Below are positions 8,438 to 17,377 of a stretch of DNA of 64,000 nucleotides, in pieces. Location: positions 1 through 64,000 of the forward strand of contig NZ_JAFNPF010000001.1 of the NCBI RefSeq assembly GCF_026535915.1. The letters are read 5' to 3'. The stretch comes from Snodgrassella sp945267035 (GTDB taxonomy: Bacteria; Pseudomonadota; Gammaproteobacteria; Burkholderiales; Neisseriaceae). Under the pieces are notes generated by a model. It made no database searches, was not told the origin of the DNA, and saw only the letters and a program-made list of their open reading frames with translations. The position numbers and the translations under genes are program-made. The first letter of the stretch is position 1; each line of letters begins with the position of its first letter.

Positions 8438-9123
8438 TTTTTAACTACGTACCTAAAGCCAATTAGCTAATTCTGAAGAATTCAACACATCGCTTCACCA
8501 ACCTATCTCGTCATCATGTCGATCAAAATTCAACAGGCAAATACCATAGCTGAAATGATTTAAATACTCAGATTGATGGAAATGAATTGTGGTTTGCCTT
8601 AGCTGTTGTCTGGCATAAAGACTGGCACACAATAGATATAAATTAGATGTATTTTTGATATAGCAATCGTGGCGGAGACAAATGGATCAAGATATTTTTA
8701 CGCATTTCTGGTAAGAGACTGATGCAAAAATGGTAACCAAATTTTCGTTTTAGACGTCAGGCTGGGCGCAATGGTTATTGGCAATATTTATTCTCATTGT
8801 CTCATCTATATAAGTATTATGAGAAGGTTGAGACTAAGTTTTATATAAATTGATTCTTATTTAACAGGTTATCAGTTAGTGAAGTAAATATAAATACAGC
8901 TTTATGCTGTAGAAGATCAGTTTCTTAAACATTTTGAAAGCTGCGCGGTGAAATGGGTATTTTTAGCATTTGCCAGCTATAAGCAAGTGGTCACTAATCA
9001 GATCGCATCATTATAAATACATTATCAAATCAATACTTGCTGGGGTACAATAGCGAAATTATTTCAAAGACCAGCAGCAATATTTAATTGTAATTGGATT
9101 CAATCCAGCATCAGGAATTATTC
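8438..9123. other. 686-base gene-free stretch before ftsY
   Basis: Both strands are interrupted by stops and I see no RNA gene or repeat. The ftsY promoter presumably lies near its right end. Confidence 0.4.
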
Positions 9124-10395
9124 ATGTTTAGTTTTTTTAAACGCAAAAAAAATACTGAACCTACAGTAGAAGAGCAAAATCAGACAACACAACAAAATTC
9201 AGTAGTTGAAGATAATGCAACGGTAATACAGCAGGCAGAATCTGAGCAACAGGTAACCGCAACGGTGACGACTGAACACGCCAAACCTGTTTCTGCGCCA
9301 GTGTCCGAGGAAGAAGAGACTGAATCCACAGTAGAAATCGTCCCCACTGAAGTGGTGGCAGAGCCGGTGATAACCGTCACCCCTGCACAGCCACTAAACG
9401 AAATCTTGCAAGCGGATGGTGCTGAATCTGCACCTGTTTCAACAGACTCAACCGATCAATCAAGCATGTCAGCCGGCAAGTTGGGTTGGGCTGCTCGGTT
9501 GAAACAAGGTTTAAGCAAATCGCGCAATCAGATGGCCAAATCGCTGGCTTCGGTGTTTGGTGGCGGTCAAATTGATGAAGATTTGTATGAAGAACTGGAA
9601 ACAGTTTTGTTGACCAGTGATATGGGTATTGAAGCCACGGAAAAATTACTCGCTCAGGTGCGCCAGCGTGTGAGTCTGAAGGGTTTGAAAAATGGCGATC
9701 AATTGCGCAGTGCCCTGAAAGAAGCTTTATATGAATTGTTATTACCGTTGCAACAACCTTTAGTTTTAACCCCAGAAGTTAAACCATTTGTGATTATGAT
9801 GGCTGGTGTCAATGGCGCCGGTAAAACCACCAGTATCGGCAAGTTGGCCAAATACTTTCAAAGTCAGGGCAAAAGCGTGCTTTTGGCTGCAGGTGATACT
9901 TTCCGCGCTGCCGCGCGTGAACAATTGCAGCAATGGGGCGAACGCAATAACGTGACGGTCATCGCGCAAGAATCTGGCGATTCGGCGGCTGTTTGCTTTG
10001 ATGCCATGGAAGCGGCCAAGGCGCGTGGCATTGATGTGGTATTGGCTGACACTGCCGGTCGACTGCCTACGCAGCTGCATTTAATGGAAGAAATTAAAAA
10101 AGTAAAACGGGTTATTCAAAAATCTATGCCGGAAGCACCACATGAAGTGATGCTGGTGTTGGATGCCAATGTTGGTCAGAATGCCATTAATCAGGTCGTT
10201 GCCTTTGATGATGCTCTTGGTCTAACTGGTTTGATTGTTTCCAAACTAGATGGTACCGCTAAGGGTGGTATTTTAGCGGCTCTGGCTGCTAAACGCCCAA
10301 TTCCGGTGCGTTTTATCGGTGTAGGAGAAGGCATTGATGATTTACGCCCGTTTGATGCCAGAGCATTTGTGGATGCGTTGATTGAAGATGAATGA
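9124..10395 (+). CDS. ftsY: Signal recognition particle receptor FtsY
   Basis: FtsY is the membrane-associated GTPase that receives ribosome-nascent-chain-SRP complexes and hands them to the Sec translocon. The start MFSFFKRKK is a typical amphipathic membrane-targeting end, and AGGA lies upstream. Residues about 15-130 form an acidic, low-complexity A domain rich in Glu, Thr and Val. The NG domain follows: P-loop GVNGAGKTTSIGKLA at about 228, DTAGR at 309-313, and KLDGTAKGG near 375. An in-frame ATG at 9094 lacks a ribosome site and would spoil the basic N-terminus. A terminator follows the gene. Confidence 0.95.
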   Translation: MFSFFKRKKNTEPTVEEQNQTTQQNSVVEDNATVIQQAESEQQVTATVTTEHAKPVSAPVSEEEETESTVEIVPTEVVAEPVITVTPAQPLNEILQADGAESAPVSTDSTDQSSMSAGKLGWAARLKQGLSKSRNQMAKSLASVFGGGQIDEDLYEELETVLLTSDMGIEATEKLLAQVRQRVSLKGLKNGDQLRSALKEALYELLLPLQQPLVLTPEVKPFVIMMAGVNGAGKTTSIGKLAKYFQSQGKSVLLAAGDTFRAAAREQLQQWGERNNVTVIAQESGDSAAVCFDAMEAAKARGIDVVLADTAGRLPTQLHLMEEIKKVKRVIQKSMPEAPHEVMLVLDANVGQNAINQVVAFDDALGLTGLIVSKLDGTAKGGILAALAAKRPIPVRFIGVGEGIDDLRPFDARAFVDALIEDE

Positions 10396-10414
10396 TTGAC
10401 TAAGCTATATAATA

Positions 10415-10448
10415 AGCTGGCTTTCAATATTAGATTGCCAGTTTTTTT
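10415..10448 (+). terminator. Terminator after ftsY
   Basis: AGCTGGC pairs with GCCAGTT (7 bp, one G-T) around a 15-base loop, followed by TTTTT. It lies 20 bases past the ftsY stop. Confidence 0.65.
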
Positions 10449-10737
10449 ATATTTAGATATAGAGATTAGCTTAAAAAAATATGACGATTGAAATTAAATT
10501 TTGAACGTGTATAAGATATAATTGATATTAATTTATCACAGTTGTAGTAGAAAATTTCAAGTTGATAGTTACAATTTAAGAATAATAGAAATTTATAGCA
10601 TTTTAATTGAATTAATTATAGAGATTTGACTGAAAGATTTTAAATTTTCAAAATTATAAGAATAGCCTAAATTCGATTGAATGCACCAAATAAAGTTTAC
10701 TCTTTTACCAATAGGTTGTTGTTAAGGGGGGGGTTAA
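10449..10737 (+). other. Very AT-rich leader upstream of the reverse transcriptase
   Basis: This stretch is markedly richer in A and T than ftsY before it and has no open frame of note. Several defence reverse transcriptases use a structured RNA encoded next to them, and this is the most likely place for one. I see no strong hairpin by eye, so any RNA here is only a possibility. Confidence 0.3.
10725..10737 (+). promoter_or_regulatory. Ribosome site made of an 8-G tract (possible phase-variable switch)
   Basis: AAGGGGGGGGTTAA ends directly at the ATG. Eight consecutive G (10726-10733) form the Shine-Dalgarno itself, with only four bases before the start codon. Homopolymer tracts of this length slip during replication. 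A gain or loss of one G would alter the strength and spacing of the ribosome site rather than the reading frame. Whether the tract actually varies needs reads from a population. Confidence 0.55.
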
Positions 10738-13650
10738 ATGGAACAAGATAAAAAAATAGTTAAACAGGCTTATTTGTATTTAAAAAATTATGCGTATTAT
10801 GATAATTTAAATTTATTTTTAAAACAACGCATTGCTCAGTTTGAAAATGAAGAAAACTTTGAAATTCATTTTGATGAAATTGTGGATTGTGTCCGTTCCA
10901 TAGATTTGGACAATTCCTCTATATTACAATGCTGGCTTAAAGCTATTGATTTTCATTTATTACCTAAGCATGTTAAATTGAAGGATAAACCCAAGCAACA
11001 GGAAGGTTTATTTATCAGTAATATAAGAGAAGAAGAGTCTTACTCTGTTAGTAGTCTTAATTACTTCATTAGTGCCCCTGTGGAATTACATATTGTAGAT
11101 ATGCTTTGGTGTCTTTATGTAGGTCCGGTACTTGAGTCCAAAATCAGTAAGGATAATTATGGAAATCGAATGTCTGAAAGTGCGTTGCGGTTTAGTGAAA
11201 ATACCAAGCAACAAGTTCTTTTTAAATATTTTATAAACCAGTATAACCAATGGCGCGATCAGGCTATCTCAATTGCATCTAACATAACTGAAAATAGTAC
11301 TGATGTTGCTCTATTGTCTTTAGATTTATCATCTTATTTTTATAATATAGATTTAGATTTGAATGCTATTGATCAAGAGATAATGGAGTATTATAAAGAC
11401 AATACTGCTTTACCTACATTTTTAACTCTTAATCAAATAATAAAAAAAATTTATACAACCTATCTCGCTAAAATTTCTGAATATTTGCAATTAACACATC
11501 CAGATCTACATATACCAGCAGATGGAGGACGTTTTAAAAAAGGACTACCTATCGGCTTGGCCTCTTCCGCAATAATCGCTAACTGGTATTTATGTGATTT
11601 TGATACGGCTATTAGGGAATTAGTTAATCCTATATATTATGGTAGATATGTTGATGATATATTAATTGTGATAGAAAATGCTTCGGTTAGTAATGAAAAC
11701 GATACTATCGACACATTTATTAAAGACTATTTTGAGGGAATTTTATTTAAAGGGAATGAGGCAAATGAACAGGATGAATCAAAAGAAGACAATACGAATT
11801 ACTATATCAAAATAAACCAAAATTGTTTGCCGATACAAAAAAATAAATTGATTTTGCAATTTTATGATGGGAATCATAGTCGGGCTGGGCTTGATATATT
11901 TAAAAAAGAATTAGACGAACGCAGTAGTGCATTTAAATTTTTGCCAAGTGAACATATTCATAAAGAGCTTGAACAATTTGCATATGATATATTGTATGAA
12001 GGGTCCCCGAATAAATTACGCAGTATCGTTGGCATTGCTGAAAATGAAACTGAATTGGCTAAGTATCTGGCTAGTCATATTACTGCACATAGATTATGTA
12101 AAATAGATGATAAACACAAAGTTTTAAATCAAATTAAACTTTTCTTTAAGGGCAAAAATGCACTGCATTTTTTTAGGTTGTGGGAAAAGATATTTCAATA
12201 TGCTATTGTTATAAAAGAAAAATCATTTATTAATCTATTTTATCAATATATTAAGACTGAAATAATTAAAATAGAATGTAATTTTAATATTTCTGATAAA
12301 GAAAAAAATTTAATTCAATCACAGATTCATGATGATTTAAGACAATATAGTCAACTTTCATTAGGAATCAGTTTGGGGCTTATTAATATTGAAAATTCAG
12401 AATTTCAACAGGATACTCAAATTTTAAAATTTGCCAGGCAGTTTAGACAAGCAAATTTTATCCGACATCACTTAGTTGCGTGGCCATTAATAAATTATAC
12501 GGATTATCAAGATGATTTGACTAATGAAGAAGAGTTTTTAAATACTGATAATCATCTTTTGAATGAAAAAAAATTAGAGTATTCTCCTCGATTTATACAT
12601 TTTGATGAAATTCAGTTATTTAATCAAAAAGAATATGTTTCAAAAAATGAATTATACAAATGGATTAAAGAAACTATTAAATGGTATGACGAAAAAATTT
12701 TACAAAGGGATAGTATGTCAACCATTATTAAATTAACGAAAAATAAAAAAGGTAAGATAAAAAAACATAATTTAAAGATTAAAGCTAAACTAACTAAAAC
12801 TGATTCATTATCTCTCGCAATAGCAAATTTGAAAGTAAATGAAAGTGATATTAAGTCAGCTTTTGGAAGAGACCAAAAACCTAATTTATCTTTTCAAAGG
12901 CAAGAAGAGCTATATTTAATGTTGAATTCTGCTTTAAAAGAAAAAGCAGATATTTTTATTTTACCAGAAGTTTCTATACCCGTTAGCTGGCTTCCATTTA
13001 TGGTTTCTTTCGCCCGTAGACATCAAATTGGTTTGATATTCGGGTTGGAACACTGGGTTATCAATAATCGTGCTTATAATCTGATTATTGAAGCATTGCC
13101 CTTTAAAATCTCTTCTAAATATAAAAATTGTCTGGTAACTGCCCGAATCAAAAATCATTATGCGCCAAAGGAGAAGGAACATATTGAGAAGTTGCATCTT
13201 AAAGTAGGAAATGAACAAAACCGCTCAAATGCTTTCTATCATAAAGTTTTATGGCGAGGTGTTTCGTTTGCATCTTACAATTGTTTTGAGCTTGCGGATA
13301 TAACTCATAGGGTTTTATTCAAATCAGAAATTGATTTATTAATCGCATGCGTTTGGAATAAAGATACCAATTATTACCAACATATCCTTGAATCAGCGGT
13401 GAGAGACCTACATTGTTACACCGTTCTATCAAATACTTCTCAGTATGGAGGATCTTGTGTTTTACGTCCAACGAAAACGGAAAATAAAACCATGCTTTAT
13501 GTTAAAGGAGGCGATAATGCTTGTATTTTAACTACTCATTTGGATATAGAAAAACTTAGAAAGTTTCAATCTCAGTCTGAACAACTTAATAATGATGAGT
13601 TTAAGCCTCTTCCACCAGGTCATAAATGTAAAAAGGTACGTAGAAGATGA
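10738..13650 (+). CDS. Reverse transcriptase-nitrilase fusion (DRT1/UG1-like antiphage defence)
   Basis: A 970-residue two-enzyme protein. Residues about 100-400 form a reverse transcriptase: LSLDLSSYF with catalytic Asp196, the GLPIGLASS turn at 269-277, and the active-site box YVDD at 304-307 (bases 11647-11658). Residues about 400-680 are an all-helical Lys-rich linker with no family I recognise. Residues about 685-935 are a carbon-nitrogen hydrolase (nitrilase) domain with the Glu-Lys-Cys triad at E744 (ILPEVSIP), K805 (ARIKNHYAP) and C849 (SYNCFELAD). RT plus C-terminal nitrilase is the hallmark of the UG1-type defence-associated reverse transcriptases (DRT type 1) and close relatives. 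Both active sites look intact. Base composition is far more AT-rich than ftsY and prlC on either side, suggesting acquisition between two convergent core genes. The ribosome site is an 8-G tract. Confidence 0.88.
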   Translation: MEQDKKIVKQAYLYLKNYAYYDNLNLFLKQRIAQFENEENFEIHFDEIVDCVRSIDLDNSSILQCWLKAIDFHLLPKHVKLKDKPKQQEGLFISNIREEESYSVSSLNYFISAPVELHIVDMLWCLYVGPVLESKISKDNYGNRMSESALRFSENTKQQVLFKYFINQYNQWRDQAISIASNITENSTDVALLSLDLSSYFYNIDLDLNAIDQEIMEYYKDNTALPTFLTLNQIIKKIYTTYLAKISEYLQLTHPDLHIPADGGRFKKGLPIGLASSAIIANWYLCDFDTAIRELVNPIYYGRYVDDILIVIENASVSNENDTIDTFIKDYFEGILFKGNEANEQDESKEDNTNYYIKINQNCLPIQKNKLILQFYDGNHSRAGLDIFKKELDERSSAFKFLPSEHIHKELEQFAYDILYEGSPNKLRSIVGIAENETELAKYLASHITAHRLCKIDDKHKVLNQIKLFFKGKNALHFFRLWEKIFQYAIVIKEKSFINLFYQYIKTEIIKIECNFNISDKEKNLIQSQIHDDLRQYSQLSLGISLGLINIENSEFQQDTQILKFARQFRQANFIRHHLVAWPLINYTDYQDDLTNEEEFLNTDNHLLNEKKLEYSPRFIHFDEIQLFNQKEYVSKNELYKWIKETIKWYDEKILQRDSMSTIIKLTKNKKGKIKKHNLKIKAKLTKTDSLSLAIANLKVNESDIKSAFGRDQKPNLSFQRQEELYLMLNSALKEKADIFILPEVSIPVSWLPFMVSFARRHQIGLIFGLEHWVINNRAYNLIIEALPFKISSKYKNCLVTARIKNHYAPKEKEHIEKLHLKVGNEQNRSNAFYHKVLWRGVSFASYNCFELADITHRVLFKSEIDLLIACVWNKDTNYYQHILESAVRDLHCYTVLSNTSQYGGSCVLRPTKTENKTMLYVKGGDNACILTTHLDIEKLRKFQSQSEQLNNDEFKPLPPGHKCKKVRRR

Positions 13651-13760
13651 TAAAGTCTAGTTTATTTAAATAATAAAATATCAATGGATAATGATTTGAA
13701 AATTAATTAAATGTTGACATTAAAATTGATCAAATAGAATTAAGACTATTAATAAATTTA

Positions 13761-13787
13761 AACGCGGTGATGACACCGCGTTTGTTT
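13761..13787. terminator. Terminator shared by the reverse transcriptase gene and prlC
   Basis: AACGCGGTG and CACCGCGTT form a 9-bp GC-rich stem with a 4-base loop, followed by TGTTTTT on the plus strand. It sits between two convergent genes and could serve both. Confidence 0.8.
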
Positions 13788-13810
13788 TTGTGTTTAAGCT
13801 TGGCGATGAT

Positions 13811-15901
13811 TTAATTGAAACCGCAGTGGCGCAATAAGGCATCGATATTGGGCTCGCGACCACGGAAGGCTTTAAAGGATTCCATTGCCGGACGAGAACC
13901 ACCTACAGCCAGGACTTCGCGCCAGAAGCGTTGACCGGTGGCTTCAGCGTTGGCTTCTTCTTCAAATGCCGCATAAATATCGGCAGAGAGTACTTCTGCC
14001 CAGCTATAGCTGTAGTAGCCAGCAGAATAGCCTCCGGCAAAAATATGACTGAATGAATGGGCAAAGCGGTTGAATTCAGGCTGCTCAATCACCGCTACTT
14101 CGCGTCGAACATTTTGCAGGATCTGCTGCCAGTTGCTATCCGGCTGGCTGTAGATTTCCATGTCAAATAAGGCAAATTCCATTTGCCGGACCATCCACAT
14201 TCCGCTTTGGAAGTTTTTAGCTGCCAGCATTTTTTCGTATAGTTCTTTCGGTAAAGGTGCACCGGTATCCTGATGGCTACTCATGCCAGCCAGCACGTCG
14301 TATTCCCACACGAAGTTTTCCATAAATTGGCTGGGCATTTCTACTGCATCCCATTCTACGCCGTTGATGCCCGATACGCCCAATTCATCAACTTGCGTTA
14401 ACAGGTGATGTAATCCGTGTCCGGTCTCATGGAACAGGGTCAGGATTTCATCGTGGCTTAGCCGCGCAGTCTTGCCGGCTACTGGAGGGGTGAAGTTGCA
14501 CACAAGATAGGCAATTGGGGTTTGCAGCTGACCAGCGTGGTTGCCACTGGTAAAACGCCGGCGTCCACGGTAATCATTCATCCATGCGCCACCACGCTTG
14601 CCGGTTCGAGCATACAAATCCATGTAGACGCCGCCGATAGTGGCGCCGTTTTGTTCCAGCTCAAAATAACGCACATCGGGATGCCATACTGGTACTTTTT
14701 TCTCGATAAAATGCACGCCATATAATTTATCGATCTGAGCAAAGAGACCGGCTAGTACGCGGTCGGCAGGGAAGTATTTTTTAACTTCAGTCTGGCTGAA
14801 TGCATATTTTGCCTGACGAAGTTTTTCGCTGGCATAAGTAAGATCCCATGGCTGGATGTCATTTAAACCGAGCTCTTGCTGCGCAAAAGCGGTGACTTCA
14901 GCCAAATCTTTTTCAGCAAATGGTTTCGCCCGACTGGCTAAGTCATGCAAAAATGTCAGAACTTGTGCTGGTGTATCGGCCATTTTGGTGGCCAGTGACA
15001 ATTCAGCATAGTTGTTAAAGCCGAGTAGATGGGCTTCATGTGCTGCAATTTGTAGAATACGGTTGATATTAGCGGTGTTGTCCCATTTTGCTTCACCTAA
15101 TTCGCTGGCTCGGGTTGAATAGGCATGGTAGAGCTGTCGCCGCAGTTCACGATTGTGAGCATACTGCATAACAGCCAGATAATGTGGCATTTGTAAACCG
15201 ACTTTATAGCCTTTTTTACCTTCAGCTTCGGCAGCTGCGGCAAACATGGCTAAAGCTTCTTCCGTCAGACCACTGATTGCGCTGTCATGAGCAAAATCGG
15301 CCGCAGTACTTTCATCGCTGGGTGCATCTTGCTGTCCCGCCAGTTGTGCCCCGTTGGCAAAGTATAGGGCAAAGGCATCAGTGGCATCCAAAACATTTTG
15401 GCTAAAAGAGGCTGAAAGCTGGGCACCTTCAGTTTGTAGCGCAGCGAATTGAGCCTGTTGCTCGGCAGACAATTCGGCACCACTCAAGACAAAATCCCGC
15501 AAATCATGTTCCAGTTTGGTTTTTTGTGCTTGATTGAGTTGCTGGTATTCGGCACTGGCTTTGATGTTTTTAAAACGTGCGTATAATTCGATGTCTTGAC
15601 TGATGGCAGTGAAGAACTCACTGACTTTGGGCATCATGCTATTATAAGCAGCGCGTAGTTCGGGAGTATCAGCTACGCTGTTCAGATGGGCTACGACGCC
15701 CCAGATGCGTCCGACGCGTTCGGTTATGTTGGTCAGGGCTTCTACGGTATTATTCCAGTTTGCTGGGGATTGTGTTTTAAGTGCGCTAATGGCTGCGCTG
15801 GCAGTGTTCATCGCCTCGGTCATAGCCGGTTCGATATCCGATGCAGTGATGGCGTCAAAACGTGGTTCACTGTCCAGATTTAATAAGACATTTTCAGACA
15901 T
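13811..15901 (-). CDS. prlC: Oligopeptidase A (M3 zinc metallopeptidase)
   Basis: M3-family peptidase of 696 residues, close to the usual length. The zinc motif HETGH lies at residues 491-495 (HETGHGLHHLL), with the downstream zinc Glu in the NGVEWDAVEMPSQFMENF stretch. Oligopeptidase A is cytoplasmic and degrades short peptides, including cleaved signal peptides. No signal sequence is present, in keeping with that location. It is transcribed toward the reverse transcriptase gene and shares the intervening terminator. The ATG at 15901 follows a short A-rich leader, and the gene is divergent from the carbonic-anhydrase gene. Confidence 0.95.
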   Translation of the reverse strand: MSENVLLNLDSEPRFDAITASDIEPAMTEAMNTASAAISALKTQSPANWNNTVEALTNITERVGRIWGVVAHLNSVADTPELRAAYNSMMPKVSEFFTAISQDIELYARFKNIKASAEYQQLNQAQKTKLEHDLRDFVLSGAELSAEQQAQFAALQTEGAQLSASFSQNVLDATDAFALYFANGAQLAGQQDAPSDESTAADFAHDSAISGLTEEALAMFAAAAEAEGKKGYKVGLQMPHYLAVMQYAHNRELRRQLYHAYSTRASELGEAKWDNTANINRILQIAAHEAHLLGFNNYAELSLATKMADTPAQVLTFLHDLASRAKPFAEKDLAEVTAFAQQELGLNDIQPWDLTYASEKLRQAKYAFSQTEVKKYFPADRVLAGLFAQIDKLYGVHFIEKKVPVWHPDVRYFELEQNGATIGGVYMDLYARTGKRGGAWMNDYRGRRRFTSGNHAGQLQTPIAYLVCNFTPPVAGKTARLSHDEILTLFHETGHGLHHLLTQVDELGVSGINGVEWDAVEMPSQFMENFVWEYDVLAGMSSHQDTGAPLPKELYEKMLAAKNFQSGMWMVRQMEFALFDMEIYSQPDSNWQQILQNVRREVAVIEQPEFNRFAHSFSHIFAGGYSAGYYSYSWAEVLSADIYAAFEEEANAEATGQRFWREVLAVGGSRPAMESFKAFRGREPNIDALLRHCGFN

Positions 15902-16026
15902 AGTTATCTCAGAAAAAATTACCTGTTGATGGGTATTGTCAGGTAAATCATTGGAAGAATCAGGAGCAATGGTGCTGCTTCTGCTATTTATTTTAGTGCA
16001 TCTTTTACTACGATAAGGTCAATTTG

Positions 16027-16572
16027 ATGAAAAACAATATTCGTTCTTATTTAGATAAGCAACCACAAGTTGATACCAGTTGCTATATCGATGATATGGC
16101 GGTGGTAATTGGTGATGTGATTTTACATGAGGAAGTTTCAGTATGGCCGTTTGCGGTGGTACGCGCAGATGTAAATAGGATTGAAATCGGAGCCAGAAGT
16201 AATATTCAGGATCATTGTATGCTGCATGTCAGTCATAAAACAGCAGAAAAGCCAGATGGTTCACCGTTGCTCATTGGTGATGATGTGACGGTGGGACATC
16301 ATGTCAATTTGCATGGTTGCCAGATTGGCAATCGGGTTTTGGTGGGCATTAATTCGATTGTGCTGGATGATGCGGTGATTGAAGATGAGGTGATGATTGG
16401 TGCGGGTAGTCTGGTACCACCGCGTAAAAAGTTACTCAGTGGCTTTCTGTATATGGGGTCGCCTGTGCAGCAAGTGAGGGCATTAACGGAAAAGGAACGT
16501 GCATTTCTGCGCTATTCAGCTCGGCATTATGTGGAAGTAATGCAACATCATCGGTCAGGTCAGATAAAATAG
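16027..16572 (+). CDS. Gamma-carbonic anhydrase family protein (YrdA-like)
   Basis: Left-handed beta-helix protein built of hexapeptide repeats (VIGDVILHEEVSVWPFAVV, IGARSNIQDHCMLHV, IGDDVTVGHHVNLHGC, VLVGINSIVLDDAVI), ending in an alpha helix. The three metal-binding histidines of the gamma class are visible: one in HCMLHV-SH and the pair in VGHHVNLHGC. Such trimers are carbonic anhydrase homologues; many bacterial YrdA-type members show little measured activity, so the role is uncertain. AAGG lies upstream of the ATG at 16027; a TTG three bases earlier is also in frame. Length 181 is normal. Confidence 0.88.
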   Translation: MKNNIRSYLDKQPQVDTSCYIDDMAVVIGDVILHEEVSVWPFAVVRADVNRIEIGARSNIQDHCMLHVSHKTAEKPDGSPLLIGDDVTVGHHVNLHGCQIGNRVLVGINSIVLDDAVIEDEVMIGAGSLVPPRKKLLSGFLYMGSPVQQVRALTEKERAFLRYSARHYVEVMQHHRSGQIK

Positions 16573-16601
16573 TGATGGGGTGTGAGGTGAGTGCCTAAAA
16601 A

Positions 16602-16693
16602 GGGGGGGTGGCATGTTGATTCGTTTAATATTCACAATTTTGTTCATCGTTGTACTTATATGGTATATTAAAGTTTTTTTAAGTTATATTTAG
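16602..16693 (+). CDS. Possible 26-aa hydrophobic peptide behind a 7-G tract
   Basis: A G7 tract at 16602-16608 sits four bases before an ATG at 16613. The reading frame runs to 16693 and encodes an almost wholly hydrophobic peptide (MLIRLIFTILFIVVLIWYIK followed by VFLSYI), enough for one membrane span. Small single-span peptides include toxins and regulators, but a 26-codon frame can occur by chance. The G-tract ribosome site echoes that of the reverse transcriptase gene. The feature start includes the tract. Confidence 0.35.
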
Positions 16694-16701
16694 GAATGTA
16701 A

Positions 16702-16767
16702 ATGAATAAGGTGTTGAGTACGTTTGCCTTTTTGGCCGTGATATATTTATCTGGTTGCGCTTTTTAA
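16702..16767 (+). CDS. Truncated mini-lipoprotein (21 aa)
   Basis: The frame MNKVLSTFAFLAVIYLSGCA plus Phe is a complete lipoprotein signal peptide with lipobox LSGC that stops two residues after the cysteine. AGGAA precedes the ATG. It looks like a truncated sister of the next gene, which begins nine bases later with nearly the same leader (MKKILS...FLSGCA). It may be a remnant, or a leader whose translation feeds the downstream gene. Confidence 0.4.
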   Translation: MNKVLSTFAFLAVIYLSGCAF

Positions 16768-16776
16768 GGAAAACTA

Positions 16777-16911
16777 ATGAAAAAAATATTGAGTGTGGTT
16801 ACGTTGTTAACAGTAGTATTTTTGTCTGGTTGCGCTTCATCTGGATCTCAAGGTGGAAATACTGAAGTTTATGGTCAAGTTAACTCTGGCTATGAAAGTA
16901 ATCACCATTGA
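16777..16911 (+). CDS. Small lipoprotein (44 aa)
   Basis: The ATG at 16777 has AAGGA upstream. The signal peptide ends in the lipobox LSGC (Cys19), so the mature lipoprotein would be only 26 residues: Ser/Gly-rich at first, then TEVYGQVNSGYES and two histidines. A terminator follows immediately. I do not recognise the family. Small lipoproteins of this kind are common in the outer membranes of gammaproteobacteria and betaproteobacteria, often of unknown role. Confidence 0.65.
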   Translation: MKKILSVVTLLTVVFLSGCASSGSQGGNTEVYGQVNSGYESNHH

Positions 16912-16935
16912 TACATTCGCTTGAGATAAATATAG

Positions 16936-16965
16936 AGCCTGATTTTTATCAGGCTTTTATTTTAG
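16936..16965 (+). terminator. Terminator after the small lipoprotein
   Basis: AGCCTGAT and ATCAGGCT form an 8-bp stem with a 4-T loop, followed by TTTATTTT. Confidence 0.8.
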
Positions 16966-17377
16966 GCTAATAGGATTGGTGTTGGATTGGATAATTGATT
17001 CTAAGCTCGCATACGCTATTTAATGATTATTTAGACTCTTTAGCTGGCCATGATTTCATCCAACATAATTGAATATTTTTTATTTTTTTCGTCTTGTCGA
17101 CGCAATCTTGAAGACTTTTTTAGCCCAGCTTGGCGACAGATTTGGAATGATGTTGGCGTTGATTTAGGCATGGTGGCGGTGATCTGACTGATTCAGGTGT
17201 CGTTGAATATTTCTTTTTTAGGAAAATGTGAATGGGAGGCAATCTAGCGTGACGCTCAAAGATAGTGTTATGCAGTTTTGGCCAGGCAAATTTTTTTATT
17301 TGCCTAAAGAACAAGCTAGATTGCCCAGCGAATAAAATTACCAGTTTATTGTTTTCAATTAGGATGGTTTGTGAATG
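16966..17377. other. Gene-free stretch with nested inverted repeats
   Basis: I see no supported gene; the open frame at 17120-17314 on the minus strand lacks a ribosome site and crosses the repeats. The nested inverted repeats at 17238-17325 are the only structure. Confidence 0.4.
17238..17325. repeat. Nested inverted repeats
   Basis: Outer arms GGCAATCTAGC (17238-17248) and GCTAGATTGCC (17315-17325) are exact inverses. Inside, AGGCAAAT (17284-17291) and ATTTGCCT (17298-17305) form a hairpin with a T-rich loop. It could be a terminator-like RNA element or the remains of a small transposable repeat. Confidence 0.5.
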
